NCBI RefSeq assembly: GCF_036323495.1
Contig: NZ_AP028947.1
Span: forward strand, 806,001 to 870,000
From: Limnobacter thiooxidans
GTDB lineage: Bacteria > Pseudomonadota > Gammaproteobacteria > Burkholderiales > Burkholderiaceae_B
Direction: 5' to 3'
DNA: 64,000 nt
This document shows, piece by piece, positions 55,752-64,000 of this stretch (positions are counted from its first letter, which is position 1; each line of letters starts with the position of its first letter). The translations under genes and the position numbers were made by a program. The notes beneath the pieces are model-generated. The model saw only the letters and a program-made list of their open reading frames with translations. It searched no databases and was not told where the DNA came from.

Positions 55752-57344
55752 ATGCGTTTTGATTTTCGTAAAAGTGTTGCAAGTACCCTGTGCAGTGTCT
55801 TGATGCTGTCTTCATCGCTTTCGCCTGCAGTGTACGCGGATGGGTTAAGCAACTTGCCCAGTTTGGGCGATGCAGGTGGTGCTGAACTCTCTGTTCAGGA
55901 TGAACGGCGTTTGGGCGCACTGATCATGAAAGATTACCGCACCTTTGGCGCGGTGAATACGGATCCAGAGGTGACGGGCTACATCAGCAGACTGGGTAAC
56001 AAGATTATTCAAGCTGCCTCGGAATCACCTTCCAACTTCGAGTTTTTCCTGGTCACCGACAAATCAGTCAATGCTTTTGCCATGCCGGGTGGTTACATCG
56101 GTGTGCACACCGGGCTGATTGCTGCATCTCAAACCGAGTCTGAATTGGCTTCTGTGTTGGCCCACGAAGTAGGGCACGTCACCCAACGGCATATTGCCCG
56201 CCGGTTTGGACAGCAAAGGCAAAGCAGCCTGGTGGCGACAGCGGCCATGATTGCGGCCTTGCTGGTCGCAGGTTCCAACCCGCAAGCTGCGACTGGCCTG
56301 ATGGCTGCGGGCGCAGGTTACTCGATTGATCAGCAATTGTCCTTTTCACGGGATGCGGAGCGGGAAGCAGACCGGGTCGGTTTCCTGACGCTTCAGCAAG
56401 CAGGTTTTGATACTCAAGGGATGGTCGACTTTTTTGGACGTTTGCAATCGGCTTCCCGACTGTATGAAAACAACGCGCCATCGTATCTGCGTACCCACCC
56501 ACTCACCACCGAACGAATTGCGGACATTCGAAATAGGGCCGGGCTTGAAAGCAAGCCTGCGCGCAACCTGAAGCAGGAAAGCCTGGGGTTTGAGCTGATC
56601 AGGGTCAAGGCGCTTGTATTTGCTGAAAGAAGCAACCAGCAATTGGCAGATCGGTTGCGAACCTTTGAATCGGCCAATGAGCAGGACGGCATCAAGGACC
56701 CAGCAGCATTGATGTATGGCCGCTCCTTGGTATTGAACGCCATGGGCAAGAAACAGGACGCTTTGGTTGCTGGTGAAAAGGCGATTGAATTGTACAAGGC
56801 CGGCCAGCCAGTCATCAAAAAATCAGAAGTGCCCTTGTTGTTGCAAAGTCAGCGCATGCGCATGGCCATGGATTTAAGTTTGCCTTTGGCGATGGCGCCG
56901 CTTGATCAACGGCCGGTTCGCGACCGGTCTGCCTTGAATGCCAAGGAAACGGTACTGTTGGGGCAATTGACTGAGCTGCGCAACGAATTCAGAAATGAGA
57001 TGTCGGTGCGTTTGATGTATGCAGAGGGTTTGCAGCGCTTGGGCCTGTTTGCTGAATCGGATGTGTACTTGAAAGATTTGTCGCAAGCCTATCGATCAGT
57101 ACCCGAAGTTTTTGACTTGCTGGCACAAAGCGCACTGGCGTTGCGCAGGCCAGCTGACCATCACATGGCGCTGGCACAATCGTACAACATTCGCGGGGCT
57201 TACCTTCCCGCCATTGAGCAGGCAGAAATTGCCAAGCGTTTCGCGAGTGACAATTATTACCTGCTTGCAGAGATTGACGCCAAACAACGTGAATACAAGC
57301 GCAAGGCAGATGCCGAGCGCGAGTTTACGAAGTTTGGCAATTGA
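55752..57344 (+). CDS. M48-family periplasmic metalloprotease with TPR region (BepA-like)
   Basis: 530 aa. Signal peptide MRFDFRKSVASTLCSVLMLS...AVYAD; zinc motif LAHEVGHVTQRH (138-142) with the third ligand in READRVGF; a helical TPR-like C-terminus from about residue 280. BepA-type proteases degrade misassembled outer-membrane proteins and help LptD maturation. The start at 55752 is favoured by the signal peptide. Confidence 0.9.
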   Translation: MRFDFRKSVASTLCSVLMLSSSLSPAVYADGLSNLPSLGDAGGAELSVQDERRLGALIMKDYRTFGAVNTDPEVTGYISRLGNKIIQAASESPSNFEFFLVTDKSVNAFAMPGGYIGVHTGLIAASQTESELASVLAHEVGHVTQRHIARRFGQQRQSSLVATAAMIAALLVAGSNPQAATGLMAAGAGYSIDQQLSFSRDAEREADRVGFLTLQQAGFDTQGMVDFFGRLQSASRLYENNAPSYLRTHPLTTERIADIRNRAGLESKPARNLKQESLGFELIRVKALVFAERSNQQLADRLRTFESANEQDGIKDPAALMYGRSLVLNAMGKKQDALVAGEKAIELYKAGQPVIKKSEVPLLLQSQRMRMAMDLSLPLAMAPLDQRPVRDRSALNAKETVLLGQLTELRNEFRNEMSVRLMYAEGLQRLGLFAESDVYLKDLSQAYRSVPEVFDLLAQSALALRRPADHHMALAQSYNIRGAYLPAIEQAEIAKRFASDNYYLLAEIDAKQREYKRKADAEREFTKFGN

Positions 57345-57350
57345 TTGATC

Positions 57351-57364
57351 CCGGCGGTCGCCGG
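57351..57364. repeat. Small perfect hairpin between convergent genes
   Basis: CCGGCG-GT-CGCCGG between the M48 protease and fbp stops, without a T-run. Possibly a 3'-end hairpin for either transcript. Confidence 0.4.
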
Positions 57365-57367
57365 AAA

Positions 57368-58342
57368 TCAGTTGTGGTGACGGTCGCTGACCCGCTGAAC
57401 TTCATTGGCTGAGCCCAGCATCACCGCGCACCGCTGGTGCAGGTCGGTGGGTTGAATGTCCAGTATGCGTTGCGTGGCATCAAAGCTTTTGCCGCCCGCC
57501 TGTTCCACCAAAAGGCTCATCGGGTTGGCTTCGTACATCAAGCGCAGCTTGCCCGGTTTGTTCGGGTCGCGCAGGTCTTTGGGATACATGAAAATACCGC
57601 CACGTGTCAGCACGCGGTGCACATCGGCCACCATGGATGCAATCCAGCGCATGTTGAAGTCTTTGCCCCGCACACCGGTTTTTCCTTCCAGCAATTCCGC
57701 AATATAGCCTTGCACAGGCGCATACCAGTGGCGCTGGTTCGACATGTTGATTGCAAATTCCTTGGTGTCTTCCGGAATGTCCATGCTTTCGCTGGTCTGG
57801 ATGTATTCGCCGGCTTCCCGATCCAGGGTAAACGCCACAACGCCTTTGCCAAACGTCAGCACCAGCGATGTTTGGGGACCGTACACTACGTAACCTGCAG
57901 CCAGTTGCTCGGTACCCGGTTGCAGAAAACTCTCATTGGTAATCTCGCCCACATCAGGATTAGGCAAAACGGAAAAAATCGTGCCGATCGACACGTTAAC
58001 ATCAATGTTGCTGGATCCGTCCAGTGGATCGAACAAGACCAGAAAGGGCCTGTCCGAATGACCTGGCACTGGCGAGCAATCGTCCAGTTCCTCGGAGGCC
58101 ATGCCAGCCACTACACCGGTGGCTGATAGGGCATCCAGAATCATGTCATTGGCGATGATGTCCAGTTTCTTCTGGGTTTCACCTTGCACGTTCTCAGAAC
58201 CCGCACTTCCCAACACACCGCCCAAAGCACCTTTGTGCACTGCAGCCGAAATGGCTTGCGACACTTCTGCGATTGCAGAGATCAGCACATTCATGTGTGC
58301 ATCCGTGTTGTGTTCCAGGTACTGCGCCAAATTCATGCTCAT
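57368..58342 (-). CDS. fbp: Fructose-1,6-bisphosphatase class I
   Basis: Gluconeogenic phosphatase, 324 aa. EETQKKLD-type region ([17 protein letters not shown]), [22 protein letters not shown] metal site, and [37 protein letters not shown]. The ATG at 58342 follows AGGACAAGA; longer in-frame sequence overlaps pepN's end and is unlikely. With fba, tkt, gap and pgk this completes a gluconeogenic/pentose set in the window. Confidence 0.95.
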   Translation of the reverse strand: MSMNLAQYLEHNTDAHMNVLISAIAEVSQAISAAVHKGALGGVLGSAGSENVQGETQKKLDIIANDMILDALSATGVVAGMASEELDDCSPVPGHSDRPFLVLFDPLDGSSNIDVNVSIGTIFSVLPNPDVGEITNESFLQPGTEQLAAGYVVYGPQTSLVLTFGKGVVAFTLDREAGEYIQTSESMDIPEDTKEFAINMSNQRHWYAPVQGYIAELLEGKTGVRGKDFNMRWIASMVADVHRVLTRGGIFMYPKDLRDPNKPGKLRLMYEANPMSLLVEQAGGKSFDATQRILDIQPTDLHQRCAVMLGSANEVQRVSDRHHN

Positions 58343-58367
58343 TCTTGTCCTCAGTTCAAATTCAAAA

Positions 58368-61082
58368 TTAATGGGTGGCTGCGTCCAGCGCCTTGCCAAT
58401 CACTTCGCGCACATCGGGCGAGAGTTTATCGGTGTTGAAAATACGCTCCAGTTGCACGCGTGCCTTGTCTTGGAGCAACGGTACCAGTTTGGTCCAGCGA
58501 TCCAGCCCACGTGCCATGCGTGCCGCCACCTGCGGGTTGATGGTGTTCAGCTCGATGACCAGGTCGGCCCACAGTGCGTAGCCTTCACCCCCGTGATTGT
58601 GAAACACGCTGGGGTTCTGCATGGCGAAAGCAGCCAGTACTGAACGTGCACGATTTGGGTTCTTCAACGTGAACGCCGGGTGTTTTAGCAAATCGCGAAT
58701 GATTTGAAGCGTGTCCGCATTCTCATTGCTGGCAGGTATTGTCGCCTGCAGCATGAACCACTTGTCAACTACCAATGGTTCCAGCTTGAAGCGCTCGAAA
58801 AAATCAGCCAGTTCTGCCGGTTTTTCAGCGCTGGTGTGGACCAGGTTGCTGAGTGCCGCCATGCGATCAGTCATGTTGTTCGCTTGGGCATACTGGGCCT
58901 GGGCAATTGCAAGTTCTTCTTCACTGCCCGCGGCCAGCAGATAGCTCAGGGCTACATTTTTCAAAGCCCGCTGGCTTGCAGCAATGGCGTTGTATTCGTA
59001 GGGCTGGCCATTCAGATTGCGTTCTGCATACAGTGCATTGAATTCGGCTGCATAGGTACAGGCCAGCAGGTCACGCAGTGTGGTGCGTGCAAAATGCATG
59101 GCAACCGGGTCAACCAGGCCTTCAAAAGCTTCCAGCAAGGTGCCTTCACCTGGCAGTTGCAACGCCAGGGCCAAAAATCCGTCTGACAACTGCGCATCCT
59201 GCAACAAGCTGCCAACGACTTGTACAGCCGCCTGTGTGTTTGCGCTGCCGGTGTCACCCGCAGACTTGTAAATGTCGACAATTGCTTTGCCGTAAACTTT
59301 CTGACAGGCATCCCAGCGATTGAATGGATCGTTGTCATGACCTGCCAGAAAAATCAGGTCTTCCGTGTTGTGCGCGGTGTGCAGAATCACCGGTGCAGAA
59401 AATCCGCGCAACAGCGAGGGCACAACCGGCTTGCTCAAACCCGTGAACACAAACGTTTCGCTGGCCTGCGTGAAGTCAAGGACATCTCCGTGCAAAGCAG
59501 CGGCGTTACTTTCAAGCACCAATGGCATGTCATTGCCACTGGCCACATCCACAAAGCCAAGTTTCACCGGGATGTGAAACGCGGGTTTTGTCGCCTGCCC
59601 AGGCGTGGGTCGGCAGCTTTGTTTCAGTGTCAGTTCAAGGCGGTCATCAGCCTGTTTCCAGCTTGCGAACACTTCGGGAGTACCTGCCTGCGCATACCAG
59701 TGCCTGAACTGTTTCAAATCCAGTTCTGGATGGGATTCCTGCAGTGCAGTTTCCATGGCAGCGACAAAGTCTTCACATGTCACAGCCTGTCCGTCGTGGC
59801 GGTCAAAATAAATCTTCATTCCGCGCTGAAACAGTGTTTCACCCAGCAGCGTATGCTGCATGCGAATGACTTCAGCACCTTTTTCGTACACGGTCACCGT
59901 GTAAAAGTTGTTGATTTCCTGGTAGCTGTCAGGCCGAATGGGGTGTGCCATGGGGCCTGCATCTTCTGGAAACTGGGCGGCCCTCAGTACCTTCACATCG
60001 TCAATTCGTTTTGCAGCGCGTGCTGATTCTGCCTGTTTTACATCCAATCCCTCGGCCATCATGTCCGCAGAAAATTCCTGGTCCCGAAACACGGTCAGGC
60101 CTTCTTTCAATGACAGTTGAAACCAGTCCCGGCAAGTGACCCGGTTGCCCGTCCAGTTGTGGAAGTATTCATGTCCCACTACGCTTTCTACATTCTCGAA
60201 GTCGACATCGGTTGCCAATTCGGGATTTGCGAATACAAACCGGGTATTGAAAATATTCAAGCCCTTGTTTTCCATCGCGCCCATGTTGAAGTCGGCGGTG
60301 GCCACAATCATGAAGCGGTCCAAGTCCAGGTCCAGCCCAAAACGTGAGCGATCCCAGTCGATGGATTTTTTCAGGCTTTGCATGGCGAAGTCTGTTTTGT
60401 CCAGGTTCCCTGGCTCTACCCATACTTGAAGAAGGGCAGGCTTCCCGTCGCCTTTTTGAATGGTTTCTTCCTGGCAAACAAAGCGCCCGGCCACCAAGGC
60501 AAACAGGTAAGCTGGTTTCGGAAACGGATCTTCCCAGCGGGTTTGGTGCAAACCATCGTCCAGCGACTTTTCCTCGATCAAGTTGCCATTGGACAGGCTA
60601 ACCGGGTGCGTGGTTTTGTCGGCAATCAGGGTGACTGTGAATTGGCTCAGTACATCTGGGCGGTCGGGGAAATAGGTGATCCGTCGAAACCCCTGCGCCT
60701 CGCACTGCGTGAAAAAATTGCCGTTTGATACATACAAGCCTTCAAGGCGCGTGTTCTTGTCCGGTTGTATGTAAACCGTCAACTCAAGCAGACCTTCTCG
60801 TCCCGGGTTGTGAATGGTCAGGCCGGATGCGGTTTGCGTGTAGCTTTCGCTTGTGAGCTGTTTGCCATTCAGCAACACCTTTTCCAGTTCCAAGTCTTCG
60901 CCATCAAGTTCCAGCGGCAGGTTATCCGGGTTGGTTTCGCCCCAACTTTCGAACTGCAGGCGACTTTCCACCTTGGTACGCGAAGGGTTTAGCGTGAAGA
61001 TCAAATCGGTACTTTTGATTCGATGGTTCGGCGCCGTGTAATCTTTGCGATAGAAGGTAATCGGTGCTTGTGCGTCTCTCAT
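58368..61082 (-). CDS. pepN: Aminopeptidase N
   Basis: M1 zinc aminopeptidase of 904 aa, the alanyl-aminopeptidase form of proteobacteria. Substrate motif [12 protein letters not shown], zinc motif [32 protein letters not shown] (in which HEYFH and the later Glu bind zinc), [16 protein letters not shown], and the C-terminal helical domain end ([15 protein letters not shown]). It probably cotranscribes with fbp, 25 bases downstream. Confidence 0.96.
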   Translation of the reverse strand: MRDAQAPITFYRKDYTAPNHRIKSTDLIFTLNPSRTKVESRLQFESWGETNPDNLPLELDGEDLELEKVLLNGKQLTSESYTQTASGLTIHNPGREGLLELTVYIQPDKNTRLEGLYVSNGNFFTQCEAQGFRRITYFPDRPDVLSQFTVTLIADKTTHPVSLSNGNLIEEKSLDDGLHQTRWEDPFPKPAYLFALVAGRFVCQEETIQKGDGKPALLQVWVEPGNLDKTDFAMQSLKKSIDWDRSRFGLDLDLDRFMIVATADFNMGAMENKGLNIFNTRFVFANPELATDVDFENVESVVGHEYFHNWTGNRVTCRDWFQLSLKEGLTVFRDQEFSADMMAEGLDVKQAESARAAKRIDDVKVLRAAQFPEDAGPMAHPIRPDSYQEINNFYTVTVYEKGAEVIRMQHTLLGETLFQRGMKIYFDRHDGQAVTCEDFVAAMETALQESHPELDLKQFRHWYAQAGTPEVFASWKQADDRLELTLKQSCRPTPGQATKPAFHIPVKLGFVDVASGNDMPLVLESNAAALHGDVLDFTQASETFVFTGLSKPVVPSLLRGFSAPVILHTAHNTEDLIFLAGHDNDPFNRWDACQKVYGKAIVDIYKSAGDTGSANTQAAVQVVGSLLQDAQLSDGFLALALQLPGEGTLLEAFEGLVDPVAMHFARTTLRDLLACTYAAEFNALYAERNLNGQPYEYNAIAASQRALKNVALSYLLAAGSEEELAIAQAQYAQANNMTDRMAALSNLVHTSAEKPAELADFFERFKLEPLVVDKWFMLQATIPASNENADTLQIIRDLLKHPAFTLKNPNRARSVLAAFAMQNPSVFHNHGGEGYALWADLVIELNTINPQVAARMARGLDRWTKLVPLLQDKARVQLERIFNTDKLSPDVREVIGKALDAATH

Positions 61083-61115
61083 GCCGGAAAATCCTTGTTG
61101 CTGCGTGGTTTTGGC

Positions 61116-61730
61116 TTAGTGGTCGTGGCCGCAATCGGGCCCGTGCACGTGTTCATTCGAATGGTCGTGTGCGTGGCTGTGGTCATGATCGTGGTCACAA
61201 CAATCATGGTGTTTGATCTCCGGCACGCTGATTTCCTGCATCGCTGCTGTAACGGTATCGAACTTCAGTTCAAAGTGTTCCAGCATGTGCATGCACTCGT
61301 GGCTCGCTACAACCCGCAGACCGTTTTCAGTTAACTGCACTGGCCAAAAGGCGAGGCCTGCCACATGCAGAAACTCCTCAAAGCCTTTTTGTCCTCTGCT
61401 CACCTCAAACAACTCTTCTGCAGCAGCGGCCACAATTGCCCATTCGTTGGTGTTGGACACCAGTTTGTCACCCACTTCCACCGTGTCGTGGAGGTGGCAA
61501 ATCAGTGTGCTGCCATCAGTCGCCTTCACATCGTGAGGTACTTCCTGGCGTTCATCGAATGTCAGCTCAATGGTTTTTGCATTGCGAAGCAGTACGGAAG
61601 CCACTTTGTGCTCCGCTTTCACAACCTTGTTGTAAACCACGGCATGGTTGTGGCCGCAATCCGGGCCATGTTCATGTGGGTGGTCATGATCGTGATCGTG
61701 GTTGTGATCGTGCGAGTGCTCTGCGCTCAT
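61116..61730 (-). CDS. UreE-like His-rich metal-binding protein
   Basis: 204 aa. Both ends are extremely His-rich (residues 2-29 and 173-204), each containing HGPDCGH. The middle follows UreE: ELTFDERQEVPHDV, a small beta domain with CHLHDTVEVGDKLV, then a ferredoxin-like part with LAFWPVQLTENGLRVVASHECMHML that corresponds to the metal-binding UreE C-domain. UreE delivers nickel to urease, but no urease gene is present here. It may be a nickel, cobalt or zinc chaperone or store. The short His-rich ends and stand-alone location make the exact role uncertain. Confidence 0.75.
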   Translation of the reverse strand: MSAEHSHDHNHDHDHDHPHEHGPDCGHNHAVVYNKVVKAEHKVASVLLRNAKTIELTFDERQEVPHDVKATDGSTLICHLHDTVEVGDKLVSNTNEWAIVAAAAEELFEVSRGQKGFEEFLHVAGLAFWPVQLTENGLRVVASHECMHMLEHFELKFDTVTAAMQEISVPEIKHHDCCDHDHDHSHAHDHSNEHVHGPDCGHDH

Positions 61731-61772
61731 GGCTAATCCTTGGGTGTGTTGTGTATTTCTCAGTTGCTGAAG

Positions 61773-62258
61773 TTAGTCGCGGAAGTTTTCGAAACCCAGC
61801 GGTGTTTCAGTCACTTTCTGTTTCAGCAGCGCGATTGCACCTTGCAGGTCGTCACGTTTGGCACCTTGAATGCGAACCGTGTCGCCCTGGATGCTGGCCT
61901 GCACTTTCATCTTGCTGTCCTTGATTTCCTTGACCACTTGTTTGGCCAAGTCTTTGTCCAGACCGTTTTTGACCGTCACGGTTTGTTTGATCTTATCGCC
62001 CGACATTTTTTCTTTTTTGTCGAACACCAGGAACCGAACATCCACATTGCGTTTGGCGCACTTGTTGCGAATGATTTCAGCAACCTGCTCAAGTTTGAAG
62101 TCATCGTCGGCGAACACCAGAATGGTGTTTTCATTCAATTCGACCTTGGAATCGGAGCCCTTAAAGTCAAAGCGCGTACCAATTTCCTTGTTCACCTGAT
62201 CCACTGCATTGCGCAATTCGATCAAGTCCGGTTTGCAGACCACATCAAAAGACGGCAT
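61773..62258 (-). CDS. yajQ: YajQ family cyclic-di-GMP-binding protein
   Basis: 161 aa with the two-RRM-like YajQ fold: [35 protein letters not shown], and the second repeat with [32 protein letters not shown]. Some homologues bind c-di-GMP and affect transcription or phage infection; function here is unproven. Divergent from murB. Confidence 0.93.
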   Translation of the reverse strand: MPSFDVVCKPDLIELRNAVDQVNKEIGTRFDFKGSDSKVELNENTILVFADDDFKLEQVAEIIRNKCAKRNVDVRFLVFDKKEKMSGDKIKQTVTVKNGLDKDLAKQVVKEIKDSKMKVQASIQGDTVRIQGAKRDDLQGAIALLKQKVTETPLGFENFRD

Positions 62259-62309
62259 AGTTTATTCCTTCAAGCATAATGCCCCATTGTAATCGCTAGA
62301 CCCTCCTCT

Positions 62310-63329
62310 ATGTCAGCCCTCACTGCCACCCACCGCGTCGATCTGCAACCCCTGCACACCTTTGGCCTGCCAGCCACAGCCAGTGACTTGCGTTTGCTGT
62401 CGTCAGCCGAAGACCTCCAGGCTCTAGCACAAGCCAGGCAAGCAGGGCAGCCTTGGCTTTTACTGGGAGAAGGCAGCAATACAGTCTTTGTCAACCCGCA
62501 GCTCAATGCAACGGTGTGGAAAGTGGCCTTGAAGGGTCGGCAGTACCTTGGATGTGACGGTGTGCATCACCACCTGCGCGTTCAGGCGGGTGAAAACTGG
62601 CATCAAACTGTTGAATGGACCGTTGCCAAAGGTTGGGGGGGGCTGGAAAACCTCGCCTTGATTCCCGGTTGCGTGGGCGCAAGCCCCGTGCAAAACATCG
62701 GTGCGTATGGTGTAGAGCTGAAAGACCGGGTCTCTGCGGTTCATGTGTTTGATCTGGATGCCGCTGAAACAGGCGTTTTTTCCCGCGATGATTGTGAATT
62801 TGGATACCGCGACAGCATTTTCAAGCGGTCTGGCCAAGGGCGTTATGTCATTACTGCTGTGGACTTCGCTTTGCCTGTGAAATGGCAGGCTGTTCTGGGT
62901 TACGGCGACGTGGCAAAATGTGTGGAGCAACTGGGTGCGATTACACCAATGAACGTGATGAAAGCAGTGTGCTCAATCCGCGCCCAAAAGCTGCCTGACC
63001 CAGTTGTTCTGGGTAACAGCGGCAGTTTTTTTAAAAACCCGGTCGTTCCCAGCGGACAAGCGCAGGAATTGTCTGCGCTTTTTCCGGCCCTGGTGCATTA
63101 CCCGGCTGGCCACGGCTTGGAAAAGCTTGCCGCAGGCTGGCTCATCGACCAATGCGGACTTCGAGGTTTTGAGAGGGCAGGGGTTGGGGTGTATCAAAAC
63201 CAGGCATTGATTCTGGTCAACCTGGGTGAGGGTTCAGGCCCAGCACTGAAGGGATTGATTGAGCATGTAAGGGCGACTGTAATGGCCAGGTTTGGTGTCG
63301 AGTTGGAGCCAGAACCCAATTTGATTTAA
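62310..63329 (+). CDS. murB: UDP-N-acetylenolpyruvoylglucosamine reductase
   Basis: FAD enzyme of peptidoglycan precursor synthesis, 339 aa, type I. LHTFGLPATASDLRLL, FAD-binding LLGEGSNTVFVN, IPGCVGASPVQNIGAYGVEL, GYRDSIFK and LGNSGSFFKNPVV (Ser catalytic) and the final AAGWLIDQCGLRG are present. Convergent with the partial gene at the window end. Confidence 0.96.
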   Translation: MSALTATHRVDLQPLHTFGLPATASDLRLLSSAEDLQALAQARQAGQPWLLLGEGSNTVFVNPQLNATVWKVALKGRQYLGCDGVHHHLRVQAGENWHQTVEWTVAKGWGGLENLALIPGCVGASPVQNIGAYGVELKDRVSAVHVFDLDAAETGVFSRDDCEFGYRDSIFKRSGQGRYVITAVDFALPVKWQAVLGYGDVAKCVEQLGAITPMNVMKAVCSIRAQKLPDPVVLGNSGSFFKNPVVPSGQAQELSALFPALVHYPAGHGLEKLAAGWLIDQCGLRGFERAGVGVYQNQALILVNLGEGSGPALKGLIEHVRATVMARFGVELEPEPNLI

Positions 63330-63339
63330 GTTTTTACTT

Positions 63340-64000
63340 TTATTGGGCTTTCGACACCTGCAATTCCTTGGTTGTTTTTCGCTCGGTTTCGTTCGTTTTT
63401 GATTTTTTGCTTTTCACGATCCGGTGGTCATTGTTGAAAAATCCGTTCAACTTTGGGCTGTAGGGCAGTTGTACATCCAGCTTCTTGATGGGTGACACCG
63501 CACTGGCTGCCTTTACCGCAGCTTTGCCATTCACCCAAATTTCAAAGTTTCCACTTCGTTGCGGCTCGGTGTTGTCGCCCATTTTGCTGACAAGTCCACG
63601 AATGATCACATTGTCATCGCCAAGCTTCAGTTTCAGATTGTTGAAATAACGAGTTTCGCGAAGCGGGATGTACCGACCGCCTCTTTCTTCACCAAACTTC
63701 TCGATTGAATACTTTCCAGACAAAATCGTGGCGACCACACCAGTTTGCGGGTTTTCAATTCGAGTGCCTGAGGTCCATTGGTACTCGTCCAGGCTTCGCT
63801 GATTGAATTCACCGACATAGGTGGTGTGAATGGTTTGAATCAACTTGCCGTCCAGTCGAATGTCAAAGTCAATTGTTGATCTGTCTGGGGTGCTGTTCGT
63901 GAAGGGAAACCGCAAGCTCAGATTTTTGGCAAACAGTTCTGTTTGCAAGGTTTCAGCATTAAGCAAGGTCGTTTTTTTCGCTGAATGGATGTATGTACCG
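63340..64000 (-). CDS. Unknown protein, N-terminus outside window
   Basis: The open frame runs to the right edge without a start that must be used (a TTG at 63966 is possible but the frame is open upstream), so it is probably truncated. About 220 residues remain: a beta-rich part with FDIRLDGKLIQTIHTTYVGEF, TGVVATILSGKYSIEKFGEERGGRYIPL and KLKLGDDNVIIRGLVSKMGDN, then a Lys/Thr/Glu-rich tail (KSKKSKTNETERKTTKELQ). I recognise no family; no signal or membrane segment is visible in the part seen. Confidence 0.6.
   Translation of the reverse strand, partial: GTYIHSAKKTTLLNAETLQTELFAKNLSLRFPFTNSTPDRSTIDFDIRLDGKLIQTIHTTYVGEFNQRSLDEYQWTSGTRIENPQTGVVATILSGKYSIEKFGEERGGRYIPLRETRYFNNLKLKLGDDNVIIRGLVSKMGDNTEPQRSGNFEIWVNGKAAVKAASAVSPIKKLDVQLPYSPKLNGFFNNDHRIVKSKKSKTNETERKTTKELQVSKAQ

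Overview
The window is a gene-dense stretch of chromosome from a betaproteobacterium, most likely of the order Burkholderiales. The evidence is gene order and content: ribB-ribH-nusB-thiL-pgpA-pncC-recA-recX-sucCD, erpA-bactofilin-DUF6776-argC-rpsI-rplM, and tkt-gap...pgk-pyk-fba-purC-purE-purK. A Limnobacter-like organism is my guess from overall feel; no ribosomal RNA is present to test it. I saw no tRNA, rRNA, insertion sequence, CRISPR array or prophage core.

Layout. 1-5.8 kb (minus): gmhB (cut by the window edge), glyS, glyQ, an aldehyde dehydrogenase and rsmE. 5.9-19.2 kb (plus): central carbon genes tkt, gap, pgk, pyk, fba, then purC-purE-purK and a Sua5-type threonylcarbamoyl-AMP synthase. 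Between gap and pgk sits a secreted subtilisin-like protease with a GlyGly-CTERM-like tail and, convergent with it, a small rhomboid that looks like its rhombosortase. 19.3-20.7 kb: a two-gene unit of a YqcI/YcgG (GntA-like) protein and a DUF1989 protein. 20.7-26.9 kb (minus): one tightly packed series hda, HAD phosphatase, pcnB, folK, deoxynucleoside kinase, panB, panC, panD. 27-30.4 kb: purM, then a small AT-richer accessory island (metallopeptidase-like protein plus secreted partner), then queG. 30.4-35.2 kb (plus): tsaE, amiC, mutL, miaA. 35.2-35.9 kb: a noncoding region of three sets of three tandem repeats around two long inverted repeats. 35.9-40.4 kb (minus): AEC-family permease, erpA, bactofilin, DUF6776, argC, rpsI, rplM. 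40.4-40.9 kb: a candidate CU-rich small RNA and an operator-like palindrome upstream of an OsmC-family gene. 41-54.4 kb: coq7 (minus), then miaB, corC, lnt, riboflavin genes, nusB, thiL, pgpA, pncC, recA (with LexA box), recX, sucC, sucD. 54.5-64 kb: a solitary type IV pilin, moaC, an M48 protease, fbp, pepN, an orphan UreE-like His-rich protein, yajQ, murB and a truncated unknown gene.

Most of the window is housekeeping: glycolysis/gluconeogenesis, purine, pantothenate, riboflavin, queuosine and t6A/ms2i6A tRNA modification, mismatch and SOS repair, and envelope maintenance. The parts most worth new work are the protease/rhombosortase insertion, the GntA-like/DUF1989 pair, the peptidase/secreted-partner pair, the 0.7-kb repeat-palindrome region after miaA, and the anti-Shine-Dalgarno small RNA candidate upstream of rplM.
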